This document shows positions 1 through 10,750 of a stretch of 64,000 bases of DNA, piece after piece. The stretch's first letter is position 1. Each line of letters opens with the position of its first letter. Under the pieces are notes generated by a model. It worked only from the letters and a program-made list of their open reading frames with translations. It was not told the origin of the DNA and ran no database searches. Source of the DNA: Acanthornis magna (taxonomy: Eukaryota > Chordata > Aves > Passeriformes > Acanthizidae); contig JAWUZG010000983.1 in assembly GCA_036785705.1 (NCBI GenBank), positions 1 through 64,000 on the forward strand, in the 5' to 3' direction. Position numbers and translations under genes: made by a program.

Positions 1-387
1 GGAGCAATTATTAGGAAAACGACACCGATCCAGCATAAAATACTTTATTAAACACAAAGCAAATCAGTCTTCATAGTGAGTAACAATTAAGTCACCAAAT
101 GAATTCCAGCCCCAAGCAATCCTGAGCTCAGCTCGAGAAGGCAGAATAGGAAGTTTTGCTCTAAATCTCACCTGCATTATTGCACTGAGCATTTAAGATT
201 GGGAACTGCTGGATGTTTAATACTTGGTTCAGAGTTTCATTTTGGGTACCACTTTGCTTTGGTGAAGATTCTACTTTTAAAATCTGTTATGGTTGTACAA
301 AGGTCAAGCAAACAGCTCCAACTTCACTTTTGCACCTGAAAATGCAGAAAGAGATAGGGTTGGCCACACTACTGGGCTAAACCAAAA
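1..387. other. Intergenic sequence, no gene seen
   Basis: AT-moderate single-copy-looking DNA before the first CR1 copy. A TTTATT at about 46-51 could be a minus-strand polyadenylation signal, but no minus-strand exon can be recognised to its right, so no gene is called. Confidence 0.5.
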
Positions 388-812
388 AATCACAGAATCA
401 TGGAATGGTTTGGGTTGGAAGGACCTCAAATCCCATCCAGTGCCACCCCTGCCATGGCAGGGACACCTCCCACTGTCCCAGGCTGCTCCAACCCCAATGT
501 CCAGCCTGGCCTTGGACACTGCCAGGGATCCAGGGGGCAGCCACAGCTGCTCTGGCCACCCTGGGCCAGGGCCTGCCCACCCTCCCAGGGAACAATTCCT
601 CATTCCCAACATCCCATCCAGCCCTGCCTCTGCCACTGCCACGCAACCATTCCCTGCCTCCTGTCCCTGCAGCCCTTGCAAATTGTCTCTCTCCATGGTT
701 CCTGGGGCTCCTTCAGGCCCTGCAAGGCCACCCTGAGCTCAGCCCAAAGCTTCTCCTCTCCAGGCTGAACAATCCCAACTCTCGCAGCCTTTCCTCCCAG
801 TAGAGCTCTTCA
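388..812 (-). repeat. CR1 LINE 3' end, GACAATTTGC subfamily
   Basis: Reverse-complement CR1: it opens with the inverted 3' terminus (CACAGAATCATGGAATGG, then TTTGGGTTGG) and runs about 420 bases to a 5' truncation near CAGCCTTTCCTCCCAG. It carries the segment GCAAATTGTCTCTCTCC, which separates this subfamily from the GGGACTGGGG type seen at 20.1, 24.7 and 62.5 kb. The 122-147 codon frames here are chance frames through the repeat. Confidence 0.9.
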
Positions 813-965
813 TCCTTCTAAAGGAAAGAAGTCTGTGTTTTTAAATCTGTTACAGTTGTACTCAGGCCATGCAAAGTGCTCCATTTTCACTTTTTCACCT
901 TAAAAATTAGGAGATTAAATTGCCTACAGATCTGGGTAAAATGAAAGATCATTGAATCATAAAAG

Positions 966-1135
966 ATCACAGAATGATGGAATGGTTTGGGTTGGGAAGG
1001 GACTTAAATCCCATCCAGTGCCACCCCTGCCATGGCAGGGACACCTCCCACTCTCCCAGGCTGCTCCAACCCCAATGTCCAGCCTGGCTTGGACACTGCC
1101 AGGGATCCAGGGGCAGCCACAGCTTCCCTGTGCCA
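966..1135 (-). repeat. CR1 LINE 3' end, short
   Basis: Starts with the same inverted CR1 terminus (CACAGAATGATGGAATGG) and stops after about 170 bases at CAGCCACAGCTTCC, so it is a more severely 5'-truncated relative of the copy at 388. Confidence 0.88.
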
Positions 1136-1305
1136 GAGAGCAGCATTTCTGTGAGGAAGAAGCTTTACTCCCTGTGGGGTTTTGCCCTCTCCTTCCCAAG
1201 CACTCTTTTCCCAAGCCCTGTTCCCATTTGGCAGGGCTGGCACTTGGCCCTGGATGCCCTGGAGGTGCTGAATTCTCCCTCTCCTCTCCCATGGCATCCC
1301 TGGGC

Positions 1306-1609
1306 CCTCTCCTCTCCTCTCCTCTCTCCTCCTCTCCTCTCCTCTCCTCTCCTCTCCTCTCCTCTCCTCTCCTCTCCTCTCCTCTCCTCTCCTCTCCTCT
1401 CCTCTCCTCTCCTCTCCTCTCCTCTCTCTCCTCTCCTCTCCTCTCCTCTCCTCTCCTCCTCTCCTCTCCTCCTCCTCTCCTCTCCTCTCCTCTCCTCTCC
1501 TCTCCTCTCCTCTCCTCTCCTCTCCTCTCCTCTCCTCTCCTCTCCTCTCCTCTCCTCTCCTCTCCTCTCCTCTCCTCTCCTCTCCTCCTCTCCTCTCCTC
1601 TCCTCTCCC
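1306..1609. repeat. (TCTCC)n pentanucleotide array, about 300 bp
   Basis: About 60 units of a pure-pyrimidine pentamer on the plus strand (purine GGAGA on the minus strand), interrupted by a few CTCTCTCC and CTCCTCC phase slips. Long open frames over it on both strands (SSPLL and GEERR periodic peptides) are artefacts of the repeat. Confidence 0.97.
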
Positions 1610-3049
1610 CTGCCACAAGGAGGAGGCCACAGGAGCCTCATCCCTCACCCTTTCCATCCTCCCTTCCTCGCCAGGTTCAGCAGAACCGGAGCGCAGCTTC
1701 GCCGTATTTTTGCACCAACAAATAACTGGGGACCACCAGCGCTCTGTGCTCCCAGGAAAGCAGAGCACGGAACGGAAAAAGTCAGGAAAAGCAAACACTT
1801 CAGTCCTCCGGCGCGGGGCTGGAAGTGCAGAGCAGATGTGCTGTTTTCCTGGTGCTGCTTCCCAAATTTCAGCCTGGAGAAGGCAGGTGATGGATTGGTC
1901 AGCTCCTGAAGGAGCTTCAGAACGTGGCTGCACTGAGCTGCTGCTCCCCAGCGCTGCTGGGATCCCAGAGGAGCAGGATTCCCTCGGGATATTTGCTGAC
2001 CCAAAAGACTTCTCTGCCTCGCCCTTAAATTTGGGGGCTGCTTTGCTGTGTCTCCCTCGGGGCCAGGCATCTTTGCTTGAATTAGGTCACTCCGAACCAG
2101 TGTCAACTTGGAGGAGCCTTGCTGAAGCTGGCAGTCTGAAAAACCAAAAAAAAAAAAAAAAAAAAGAGAAAAAGGAATATTTTCCATTATTTTCCGTGCC
2201 ACAGAGACTATTGGTCTGTGACCCACCAAAATATCCAAAATCCAGATGCATCAGACCGATTCTGATGAAGCTGGCATGGGCTTATCTGGGTCAATTGTCT
2301 TAACAAGACATTATGTCACCCGTTAGGGGAAAATACAATCTAACCCCCCTAAAAATAACTAATGGGAAAAACCTTGCACAACAAAGCCAGTGGCACATCA
2401 GAAAAATAAAAATAAATTCAGACTCATGATATATTTAATCATCTGTATTTATTCCTCTGCTAATCTAAAAACAGGCGAATGTTCTTTTTCTTCTTGGAAA
2501 CGAGGCAATTCTGGAAAATTTCATATTTTAGGCAGCTCTTTGAACAGCTTTTCTCCTAAAACTTAAATTTTGTTATTTGTTAGGAGGAAAGCCATTGGAA
2601 TGAAAGAAATTTGCATTGTATATAAGTTATTTTACCATACCAGCTCTGTCCTCTGGGCTCTCAGAGGAATGCAATTTTTGTGCTTTGCCACAGAAAGAGA
2701 ACTTGGATTTCGTGGAGATTGGAGCTCCATTTCAAGGAAATGAGACTGAAGACAAGGAAGGCCCAGGGAGAAGGGAAAGGCAGAGCAATCTCCAGGTGTG
2801 TTATGCATGCAGAGCATCCTGCCTGTGGAAATATTCTGCAGTGGTGATGGATGAGGCCTTCAAAATCACTGCTCCATTGAGACAGAAATGATCCAGACAC
2901 CAACTTCCAGGGGTTTGGAGTGAAAAATCCATGGATGGAAAAACCTGAGGTGGGAGAGCTCCAAAAGAGGATCCTGCAGGTTCCTCCCGAGGGACAGTGC
3001 AGGGACAGCTCCGAGCTCTGCTCTGGGACAGGGACAGAGCCAGGGATGG
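1610..3049. other. Intergenic sequence with an A20 run
   Basis: No exon or full repeat recognised. A 20-base A run lies at 2146-2165, followed by AG-rich sequence; it could be a retroposon tail, but no matching body was identified upstream. Confidence 0.5.
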
Positions 3050-3300
3050 CTGGAGCTGGGCCAGGGCAGCTCAGGCTGCAGATCAGGGAAAGGTTCTTCC
3101 CCCAGAGGGTGCTGGGCACTGCCCAGGCTCCCCAGGGAATGGGCACGGCCCCGAGGCTGCCAGAGCTCCAGGAGCCTTTGGACAGCGCTGCCAGGGATGC
3201 CCAGGCTGGCATTGTTGGGGGCTGGGCAGGGCCAGGGTGGGACTGGATGGTCCTGTGGGTCCCTTCCAGCTCAGGATATTCCATGATCCCATGAAATATG
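3050..3300 (+). repeat. CR1 LINE 3' end, different subfamily
   Basis: Plus-oriented CR1 with GGTTCTTCCCCCAGAGGGTG and GGATGCCCAGGCTGGCATTG, ending CAGGATATTCCATGATCCC. Its body differs from the ATGGCAGGGGTGGCACTGG type; the closest relative in the window is the inverted copy at 22.03 kb. Confidence 0.85.
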
Positions 3301-3497
3301 GTGCTGAATCCAACCATGGAGGGAGTTTTTCCAGCCCAGCCCCAATTTGAGAGGAAAAAGGCAACATTGTGAGAGGGCTGCAAGGAGGGGCTCTGTGTCT
3401 GTGACACTGAAAACCAAAGAGATCCTGTGGTCCTTCATCCCAGCAGAACCCAGAAAACACAGGAATTTTTCATTGAGGGAATACCTTGGAGCACAGA

Positions 3498-3730
3498 GAT
3501 CATGGAATCATGGAATGGTTTGGGTTGAAGGAACCCTAAAGCCCACCCAGTGCCACCCCTGCCATGGCAGGGACACCTCCCACTGTCCCAGGCTGCTCCA
3601 ACCCCAATGTCCAGCCTGGCCTTGGACACTGCCAGGGATCCAGGGGCAGCCACAGCTGCTCTGGCCACCCTGGGCCAGGGCCTGCCCACCCTCCCAGGGA
3701 ACAATTCCTCATTCCCAAGATCCCATCTAA
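3498..3730 (-). repeat. CR1 LINE 3' end
   Basis: Inverted terminus ATCATGGAATCATGGAATGG, then the common body (CCATGGCAGGGACACC, CCTGGCCTTGGACACTGCC), truncated after CATTCCCAAGATCCCATC. Very similar base for base to the copies at 388, 20.1 and 24.7 kb. Confidence 0.9.
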
Positions 3731-4339
3731 AGTTTCTCTCATCTTCAAGGCATTCTCTGTGTCCTATTACTACGAGCTGTCCTGAAAGATAAAACACTGC
3801 AGTTGTCTTGGAGTTCTCGAGACTCTTGAAAATGGTTGTTTGAAGCTTTTTTCTTTTGCTAAATGGATTCGAGATTTACTTGGATTAGGGCCTTAATAAA
3901 TACCTACAATGTTTGTCTTTCATCTGGGAAATGTTTGCCTGCTTTTAAATAGGCTGTTCTTGTTTGCTCCAGTGTTGTCATGTTGATGGGAGCCTTTGGA
4001 AACAGGAATTCTGCCCTTAATTCAATAAAAGGATTTGGAAACCTGAGGCTCCAACTCGCCTCAAATATAACTGGGATGAATCCAGAGTAGCAGGACTTTA
4101 TTTCATTGCTGGGGAAGCAGCAGGAGAGCAGCTCCTTGACAATTTTTGATGTCTGGACGACTTGTTTATGTGCCTCAGGATAGTTTGTGGTAGTGTAGCT
4201 ATTATTTTTAAAGCCCAGCCCTGGCCAGAGGGCAGCTGTGCTGTTCCACGTGGTGGGAAAAGCCAGCGGTGCTTCCCTGGGAGGAGATGATTCCTCCTTG
4301 TGCCTCTGCTCCAGCCTTGTGAGATTCACCTGGAGAGCA

Positions 4340-4812
4340 GCTTGGGTGGGATCCCAGCACAGAGAACCTGGAGCTGCTGGAGAGAGTCCAGAGGAGCCGC
4401 GGAGCTGCTCCAGGGCTGGAGCCTCTCTGGAGCCAGGCTGGGAGAGCTGGGGGTGTTCCTGGAGAGGAGAAGGCTCCAGGGAGAGCTCCGAGCCCCTGGC
4501 AGGGCCTGAAGGGCTCCAGGAGAGCTGCAGAGGCACTGGGGACAAGGGCTGCAGGGACAGGAGGCAGGGAATGGTTGCCAGTGCCAGAGGGCAGGGCTGG
4601 ATGGGATGTTGGGAATGAGGAATTGTTCCCTGGGAGGGTGGGCAGGCCCTGGGATGGAATTCCCAGAGCAGCTGTGGCTGCCCCTGGATCCCTGGCAGTG
4701 TCCAAGGCCAGGCTGGACATTGGGGTTGGAGCAGCCTGGGACAGTGGGAGGTGTCCCTGCCATGGCAGGGGTGGCACTGGGTGGGCTTTGGGGTCCTTCC
4801 ATGCCAATCCAA
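4340..4812 (+). repeat. CR1 LINE 3' end, GGGACTGGGG-type subfamily, long copy
   Basis: Extends upstream to GAGCTGCTGGAGAGAGTCC and CTGGAGAGGAGAAGGCTCC, so about 470 bases of 3' CR1 are kept. One segment reads GGGATGGAATTCCCAGAGC where other copies have GGCCCAGGGTGGCCAGAGC, a private change of this copy. Confidence 0.88.
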
Positions 4813-5020
4813 CACCTCCCATGTCCCCTCCCACGAGGGCACAGCCCAAGGGGTCGATGCCCTGGCACCATGGAGGGTTTCTCACCAGTGAGACCGAGGT
4901 GGGAGATGCTGGTGGCTCTGGTGGGTCCTGCTAGGCAGAATGTCAGCACCTGGAAGTGAATCACACAGCTCCTGGAGCTGGGGATTTTCCACCCTGTGCA
5001 GCTCCCAGGTGATGGCAGCA

Positions 5021-5065
5021 GGGACAGCAGGGACAGCAGGGACAGCGGGGACAGCAGGGACAGCA
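5021..5065 (+). repeat. 9-bp minisatellite (GGGACAGCA)x5
   Basis: Five exact-register 9-mers, one with GGGACAGCG. Length is a multiple of three, so it encodes a GTA-type peptide repeat in a short chance frame. Confidence 0.9.
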
Positions 5066-5074
5066 GGATGTGCT

Positions 5075-6828
5075 TCCTCTCCCCCTTGGAAAGCACTCAC
5101 AGAGCTGAGTTGGCTCTGCTTCAGCTCAGGACTGTGACCTTTCGCCTCCCAGGGACATTTTGGCAGGTCTGAGTGTCCTCCAGGCTGGTGGTTTTGCTCC
5201 AAGGAGCTGTGAAGGTCACAGGGCCGCTCAGGTGCCACCACCCTCCCTTCAGCACTCCTGCCACTGTCACCTGATCCCTCGGGATCCTGGGGATGGGACT
5301 GAGTTTCATCCTGCCTGGTGACAACAGCTGGGAGGGAAGGGTTTGTTTCTGCTCGCAGAAAATCTTATCAAAGGACTGCATTGAGCTTTAAAAAAGGCAA
5401 TTTGAGGTTGTGACACGATTTTGATGTTGAAATTGGTGGCTACAGCAGTTCTGGAGAGGTCAGTGCTGGGAGTGAAGGTGAATTTTGGGTCTGGAGTGTC
5501 CAAATCTCACAGGGTAATTAATAGAAATTAATAAGATTTATTGCTTGCATTTGAAGAACCCTCTTTCTCTGGCCACAAAAAACCAACAGAGTCTCCTTTG
5601 CACAGCCCCTACCTACTCACATGACCAAAAACAGATGGGAAAAGCAAGAAGAAAAGAGGGAAACAAAGGATGCGAAAGGATCCTGACCATCCAATAATCC
5701 CAGGTGCTGATGTACTGTCCACCTGCTCCTTCTCAGGTGATTTGTAGGCACAAACAGTAGCTCAGCTCCTGTTTTTCCACAAAAATCTCTTTGGAAACAG
5801 GCCTCAGTTTTCTTTTTTCCCTTCATTTTCCCTCCAGAGCAGGACAGTGCAGGCAGGTTGGAATCAGATACACAAAGAAAGGACCAGAAGGTCCATGCCA
5901 GAGTGGGAAGCAAACAGGGGAAGTGCTCAGTGATCCTGAGAGCTGTCAGATGCCAGGCTGAGCACTCTGGGCAAACGGAGGTGTTATTCTCCGTGTCACT
6001 TTAATAGCTGGTGATTAAATCAGAAGGGAAAGGGGGCAGGCGAGAGGATTTTTTATGGAAAGGGATGAGAAGGAAAAGTTGTGTGATCTCCTAGGACAGA
6101 TCACACACCCAGGGCTAAACTTGTCACAACAGAATCAGGTTGATTCATGAGGCCGTGTGCTGGGTGTAATTAGAGCTTATTTTAAAATGAAATTTAAAAA
6201 AAAAAAAAAGAATGGGCTTAGGGTTGTGCCACACCAGAGCTCAATCCTGCCCAAATTAGGGAGGAGGAAGCTCAGCTGAAGGGCTGCAGAGCTCCTCATG
6301 GCCAAACCAAGATTCCTCAGGATGCTCCAGGCAGAATGTTCTGGAAATGAGACACCCCCAGAGGAGCTCGGTGCTGCAGAGCCCCCAGAGCAGCCGTCCC
6401 CAGTCCCACAGCAGCTCCCGAGTGTCCCCACGCCGGGTTTGGGATCCCCAGAGCCGGGCAGGGCTGCGAGGGAGGCCTCTCCATCTGCCGCACAGCCCAG
6501 GGCAGGACAGAGCCAAGAGATGACCTAATGGCTGTGAAAATAGCCCGAGACTTTGCAGAGAGGCTGAGCATCCTCCTGGGATCAGGGCAGGGGACATGCA
6601 GAGCTCTGCCCCACGCTCAGGAGGGGGCAAGGGCTGCCAGGTGCTCCCAGCTCCGTTTCCCACTCCTCAAAATCCAGCAGAGGTTGAGAGGATTCACCCA
6701 AACCCTCTCTGAGGCAGGGAAATTCAGCCTGAGCGGGGATTGCTCCCAAATGCAGGGCTGGGGATCACGGATTCCGAAGCAGCTCCTGCAGCTGAAGTGG
6801 CACCGCTGCTGCCCCAGAGGTTCATGAG
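5075..6828. other. Intergenic sequence, no gene seen
   Basis: Read on both strands without finding a convincing exon, RNA gene or complete repeat. It contains an A13 tract near 6197-6209. Frames above 60 codons have no recognisable family and no domain-like composition. Confidence 0.45.
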
Positions 6829-7205
6829 TTGTGGTGCCTGAAACAGAGGCCAAAACAAATCAGGAGTATAAAATGTGGACAAATTTATTCGAGGCCTTCA
6901 AGGTACATTCAGGCAAGCGAAAGTCTCCCCCGGGGACGACACCCAAAATGGACCCTGGGTCCTGAGCCCTTCACCTTTGATCAGTTCTGTCCATTAGCAC
7001 ATTGCCCTTAATTCTCCAATCACCCTCAGGTGATGATGTTCACCACCCCAGGCCTGCTCCCCCAGCTCACTGTTGTTTACATATTTTGGGGCCCTAGGGC
7101 AATGAATATGTCCTTGAATCTGTGTTCAGAGAGCTTTGTTTGGCCAAAGGTGCTGGGACAGAGGATTTGAGCACTTTGTGAGAAGCACAGAACTACAGCA
7201 AGTTA
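6829..7205 (-). mobile_element. Probable solo LTR of an endogenous retrovirus (bounds uncertain)
   Basis: On the minus strand the region ends like a retroviral U5: an AATAAA signal (plus TTTATT near 6888) is followed by a T/G-rich stretch and a terminal CA in GGCACCACA at about 6830. Upstream on the minus strand is non-CR1 sequence of LTR-like length. No target-site duplication could be matched, and no gag, pol or env remnant flanks it, so both ends are approximate. It could instead be another 3'-terminal retroposon fragment. Confidence 0.4.
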
Positions 7206-7682
7206 CAGATACATGAAGAGTGAAAAACTAGAAATATTCAAAGGCATCAGTTGGGATCAGGAGAGGGAGGTGAATTCAGCTGGCAGTGCCTCTGTCCATC
7301 CCCACACCTGCAGTGTCTCTGGGCGTGGAATTCCTGAGCTTTCTGCACCGAGCAGCACAGGTTCAGCCCCTGCACACTGCTGCATGCGATTATTCGTGCC
7401 CTCTCTCCTGTCCTTGGCTGAGTGCTGGTTATCGATAAGGCTCATCCTCCCAGGGAGGATTCCTCTCCGGCTGGGTGGCTCCTGCCTGCAGAGCTCCTGC
7501 TGCTCCCAGCTCTGTCTGGGGACCAGGCACAGGGACACAGCCAGCCTGGGCTGCCAGGAGTGTTGGGAAACATCCTGAGCCTTTTCCACGCCGGGGACAG
7601 CCTGGCTGTGCCTCCCTGGTGGCACCAGAGAGTGTCTGGAGTTCTGTCAGTTAAAAATGTGCAGATTAGAGGCGATTTCTGT

Positions 7683-7905
7683 CCCCAGAACATCCCAGGG
7701 TCCCTGAGGCTGGAAAAGCCCTCCCAGCCCAAGGAGCCCAAGCTGTGCCCCATGCCCACCTTGTCCCCAGCCCAGAGCACTGAGTGCCACGGCCAGGCCT
7801 TGCTGGGACACCTGCAGGGATGGGCACTGCAAAGCTCCCTGGGCAGCCCTGCCAAGGCCTGAGCACCCTTTCCATGGAGAAATTGCTCCTGGTGAAGAAA
7901 TTCTT
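7683..7905 (-). repeat. CR1 LINE 3' end, TTTCCATGGAGAAATTGCTCC subfamily
   Basis: Inverted copy reading GAGGCTGGAAAAGCCCTCCC, then GCCACGGCCAGGCCTTGC and CCTTTCCATGGAGAAATTG. Same subfamily as the copies at 27.2, 30.5, 44.7 and 60.6 kb; truncated sooner than those at 27.2 and 60.6 kb. Confidence 0.88.
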
Positions 7906-8095
7906 CCACACCAGTGAATTGCACAATTAAACAGCAAAGAGCTTTTGTCACCATTTTCTTCCGACAGAGAACCTGCTCCATAAGTGTCTTTTGCCCAATT
8001 ATTCCATCATTTCTCCCCATTTCCCCTTCCACAGAGATTGGCTCTTGCCTGACGTGTTTGCCTTGGCTGCTGTCACGGTCACAGCCCTGCCTGGG

Positions 8096-8445
8096 GCACA
8101 CAGGAGGCTCAGGGGGACCCTCATTGCTCTGCACAGCTCTGACAGGAGGGGACAGGGACAGGAGGAGAGGAAATGGCCTCAGATTGCTCCAGGGGAGGCT
8201 CAGGTTGGAGATTGGGAAAGAAAATGTCCCTGTCAGAGTGGTCAGGCACTGGAATGAGCTGCCCAGGGAGGTTTGCAGTCCCTGTCTCTGGGAGTGCTCA
8301 GGAGCAGTCTGGATGTGGCCCTTGGGGACAGGGTTTGGGTGCTGCTGGTGCTGCTGGGGTGGCACTGGGTGGTCCTGAAGGGCTCTCCCACCTGGATTCT
8401 GTGATTCTGTGATTCTGGGATTCTGGAATTCTGGGATTCTGGGAA
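8096..8445 (+). repeat. CR1 LINE 3' end with intact octamer tail
   Basis: The best preserved CR1 terminus here: GGAAATGGCCTCAGATTGC, GGCCCTTGGGGACAGGG, GGTCCTGAAGGGCTCTCCC, ending in several imperfect copies of ATTCTGTG/ATTCTGGG at 8397-8443. The tandem octamer tail is the hallmark of avian CR1 and fixes the orientation of all other copies. Confidence 0.93.
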
Positions 8446-8914
8446 GATCCAGCACTGCTCTAACTCCACCTTTAGGGCTGGGTAGGTCCAAGCCCTCACG
8501 ATGCTGCTCTGGGTCAGGGTTTGGCTGATCTCAGTCCATCCAACTCCTTCCTCCATCACCATTCCCTGCTGATGTCATGTCTGCCTGGATGTCCTGGTGG
8601 TCACTCTGGTGACCATGTGGCTACATGAGCACTGGAGTGACCTCCAGGATGTGCAGCTGGAGGGGAACATCAATGGGAATGTGCGTGGGGAAGGAGGAGG
8701 AGTCAGGAATGTGCCCCAGGGGGAAAAGCTCGTCGGGGTGGTGATCACAGAGCCCCTGACACACACAGCTGCTGGGGGAATCCCAAAATCCAAGGAACCT
8801 CTGCCTCGTGCCGTGTCATGGCTCGGGAGGTGCAGTGGAGATGTCCTGGAGGTTCAGTGTCAGGGACAAGACACTTGGGAGTGTGACAGGGATTTGAGTG
8901 GGGACAGAGCAGCT
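8446..8914. other. Intergenic spacer between two CR1 copies
   Basis: No exon recognised. It includes a run of near-palindromic GTGGTCACTCTGGTGACCA at about 8597-8615, too short to interpret. Confidence 0.45.
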
Positions 8915-9327
8915 CTGCTGGGAGGAAAGGCTGCGAGAGTTGGGATTGTTCAGCCTGGAGAGGAGAAGCTTTGGGCTGAGCTCAGGGTGGCCTTGCAGGG
9001 CCTGAAGGAGCCCCAGGAACCATGGAGAGAGACAATTTGCAAGGGCTGCAGGGACAGGAGGCAGGGAATGGTTGCCAGTGGCAGAGGGCAGGGCTGGATG
9101 GGATGTTGGGAATGAGGAATTGTTCCCTGGGAGGGTGGGCAGGCCCTGGCCCAGGGTGGCCAGAGCAGCTGTGGCTGCCCCTGGATCCCTGGCAGTGTCC
9201 AAGGCCAGGCTGGACATTGGGGTTGGAGCAGCCTGGGACAGTGGGAGGTGTCCCTGCCATGGCAGGGGTGGCACTTGGTGATTTTAAGGTCGATCCCAAC
9301 CCAGGCCTGCTGTGATTCCAGGATTCC
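8915..9327 (+). repeat. CR1 LINE 3' end, GACAATTTGC subfamily
   Basis: Plus-strand counterpart of the copy at 388: it starts at CTCTGCTGGGAGGAAAGG, includes GAGAGAGACAATTTGCAAGG, and ends CTGTGATTCCAGGATTCC. Near-identity with the 388 and 31.9 kb copies suggests a recent shared source. Confidence 0.9.
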
Positions 9328-10223
9328 TCAGGGTGGCTGAGGGGTTTTCAGTCCCTGTTCACCCCATAAATGCAGCTCTGCACTGATCCCCAGCTGCCTG
9401 TCCATGCTCAGATGTGGCTCTTTGGAATATTGACGTTTATGCACCACAAGAAGCACAGAACCAAATCCTTCTTTCTCCTCAGCATTGATCCTTAAATAGG
9501 AAAAGCACAAACCATAGAGCAGAAACTCCATATCCATGGAAACATGGTGCTCCAGCTCCTACGAGTCAACAAACACACCAGGAATTATTCTGCTGTCATT
9601 CTTACAACTTCATCACTTAATGGTGTTAAGAGACCCTTGGCTGCTCTGGTTGATTGTTATCTGTCATTCCTGGTTAAATAATACTGTCAGAAGGATATCA
9701 GTGCCTGAAATTTCATGTTCTCATTTCCAAAGTAACACCTACCACACGCTGCTGGATTAAGTGTTATTTGAGGTTTAAAATTAGATGGATAGACAGATAA
9801 ATAGATGGATATTTGGTCTCTTTGTTCCCTCTCAGATATTTTGTCTCTTTTTTTCCCCCCTCTCAGTCATTTTTTAACTGGTGATACAAATGAGTTCTGT
9901 GGTTTTATTGTAACCCTGATAAAGCCTTTTCACTCATTATTTTTTTTTTGTGTCAGGTTGGTCTTTCCCTCAGAGGTGAAAGAAGCTTTTTGGAAATAAG
10001 AAACAAAACCAGTGTTTCAGAACTGAAAAGGCAACAAGAATCTGGGTCTGGCTGGGCTGATGTATGCACAAAGATGCTTTTTTTTTTTTTACTGGTGGAA
10101 CTGGTTTGAACAGAGAGCGGAACTGCCCCTGGGAACGGTGGCTTTTTGGGTAATCTCAGACCTTTGGGGGACAAATTTGGAGAGGGACTTCGGACAAGGG
10201 CATGGGGTAGGATCAGGGGAATG
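9328..10223. other. Intergenic sequence, no gene seen
   Basis: AT-richer DNA with a short degenerate GATA-like tract (about 9784-9811) and T-rich runs at 9938-9950 and 10078-10091. No reading frame above background. Confidence 0.45.
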
Positions 10224-10304
10224 TTTTTAAGGTGAAGGAGGGCAGGGCTGGATGGGATTTGGGAAGGAATTGTTCCCTGGGAGGGTGGGCAGGCCCTGGC
10301 ACAG
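10224..10304 (+). repeat. CR1 internal fragment
   Basis: Only about 80 bases, GGAGGGCAGGGCTGGATGGG to GGGTGGGCAGGCCCTGGC, lacking the CR1 3' end. Because CR1 inserts by 3' priming, loss of the 3' end implies a later deletion or that it belongs with the copy at 10,553, separated by about 250 bases of other sequence. Confidence 0.75.
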
Positions 10305-10552
10305 ATGTGTTGTGCATTTAGTTTTGCTCTCTTGTGAGCAGAAGTCAACTGGCATCAGTTGCACACAGAACTCAAATGCCTTTGTTTCTTAGCAGTGTTG
10401 GTGGAACAAAATAATTGAACTGTTACAGAGGTGTCAAGGAGGTGATTTTTATTTGTGTTCAGTCAGGGTGCTTCCCTCACCCCACCTGAATAGGGTAAAT
10501 CTATAACCAAAATGCAGGTTCTGTTGTGGAATTGAGACATTTTATGGGAGGA

Positions 10553-10750
10553 ATCCTTCCCTGGGAGGGTTGGAGGCCCAGGGTGGCCAGAGCAGCTGTG
10601 GCTGCCCCTGGATCCCTGGCAGTGTCCAAGGCCAGGCTGGACATTGGGGTTGGAGCAGCCTGGGACAGTGGGAGGTGTCCCTGCCATGGCAGGGGTGGCA
10701 CTGGATGATTTTAAGATCCCTCCAACCCAAACCTTTTTGGGATTCCCTGT
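10553..10750 (+). repeat. CR1 LINE 3' end
   Basis: CCTTCCCTGGGAGGGTTGG onward, through CTGCCCCTGGATCCCTGGC to CCAACCCAAACCTTTTTGGG. Together with 10,224-10,304 it may represent one element split by an insertion or rearrangement. Confidence 0.88.

Noticed and set aside
46..51. TTTATT as a minus-strand gene end at the left edge
   Set aside because: No upstream minus-strand exon recognised, and the neighbouring gene expected from mammalian synteny would point its 5' end, not its 3' end, toward this window.
957..1933. Long frames with GEERR or SSPLL repeats
   Set aside because: Translations of the TCTCC array and a CR1 copy.
9784..9811. GATA-type microsatellite
   Set aside because: Only a few imperfect tetramers; not worth a separate feature.
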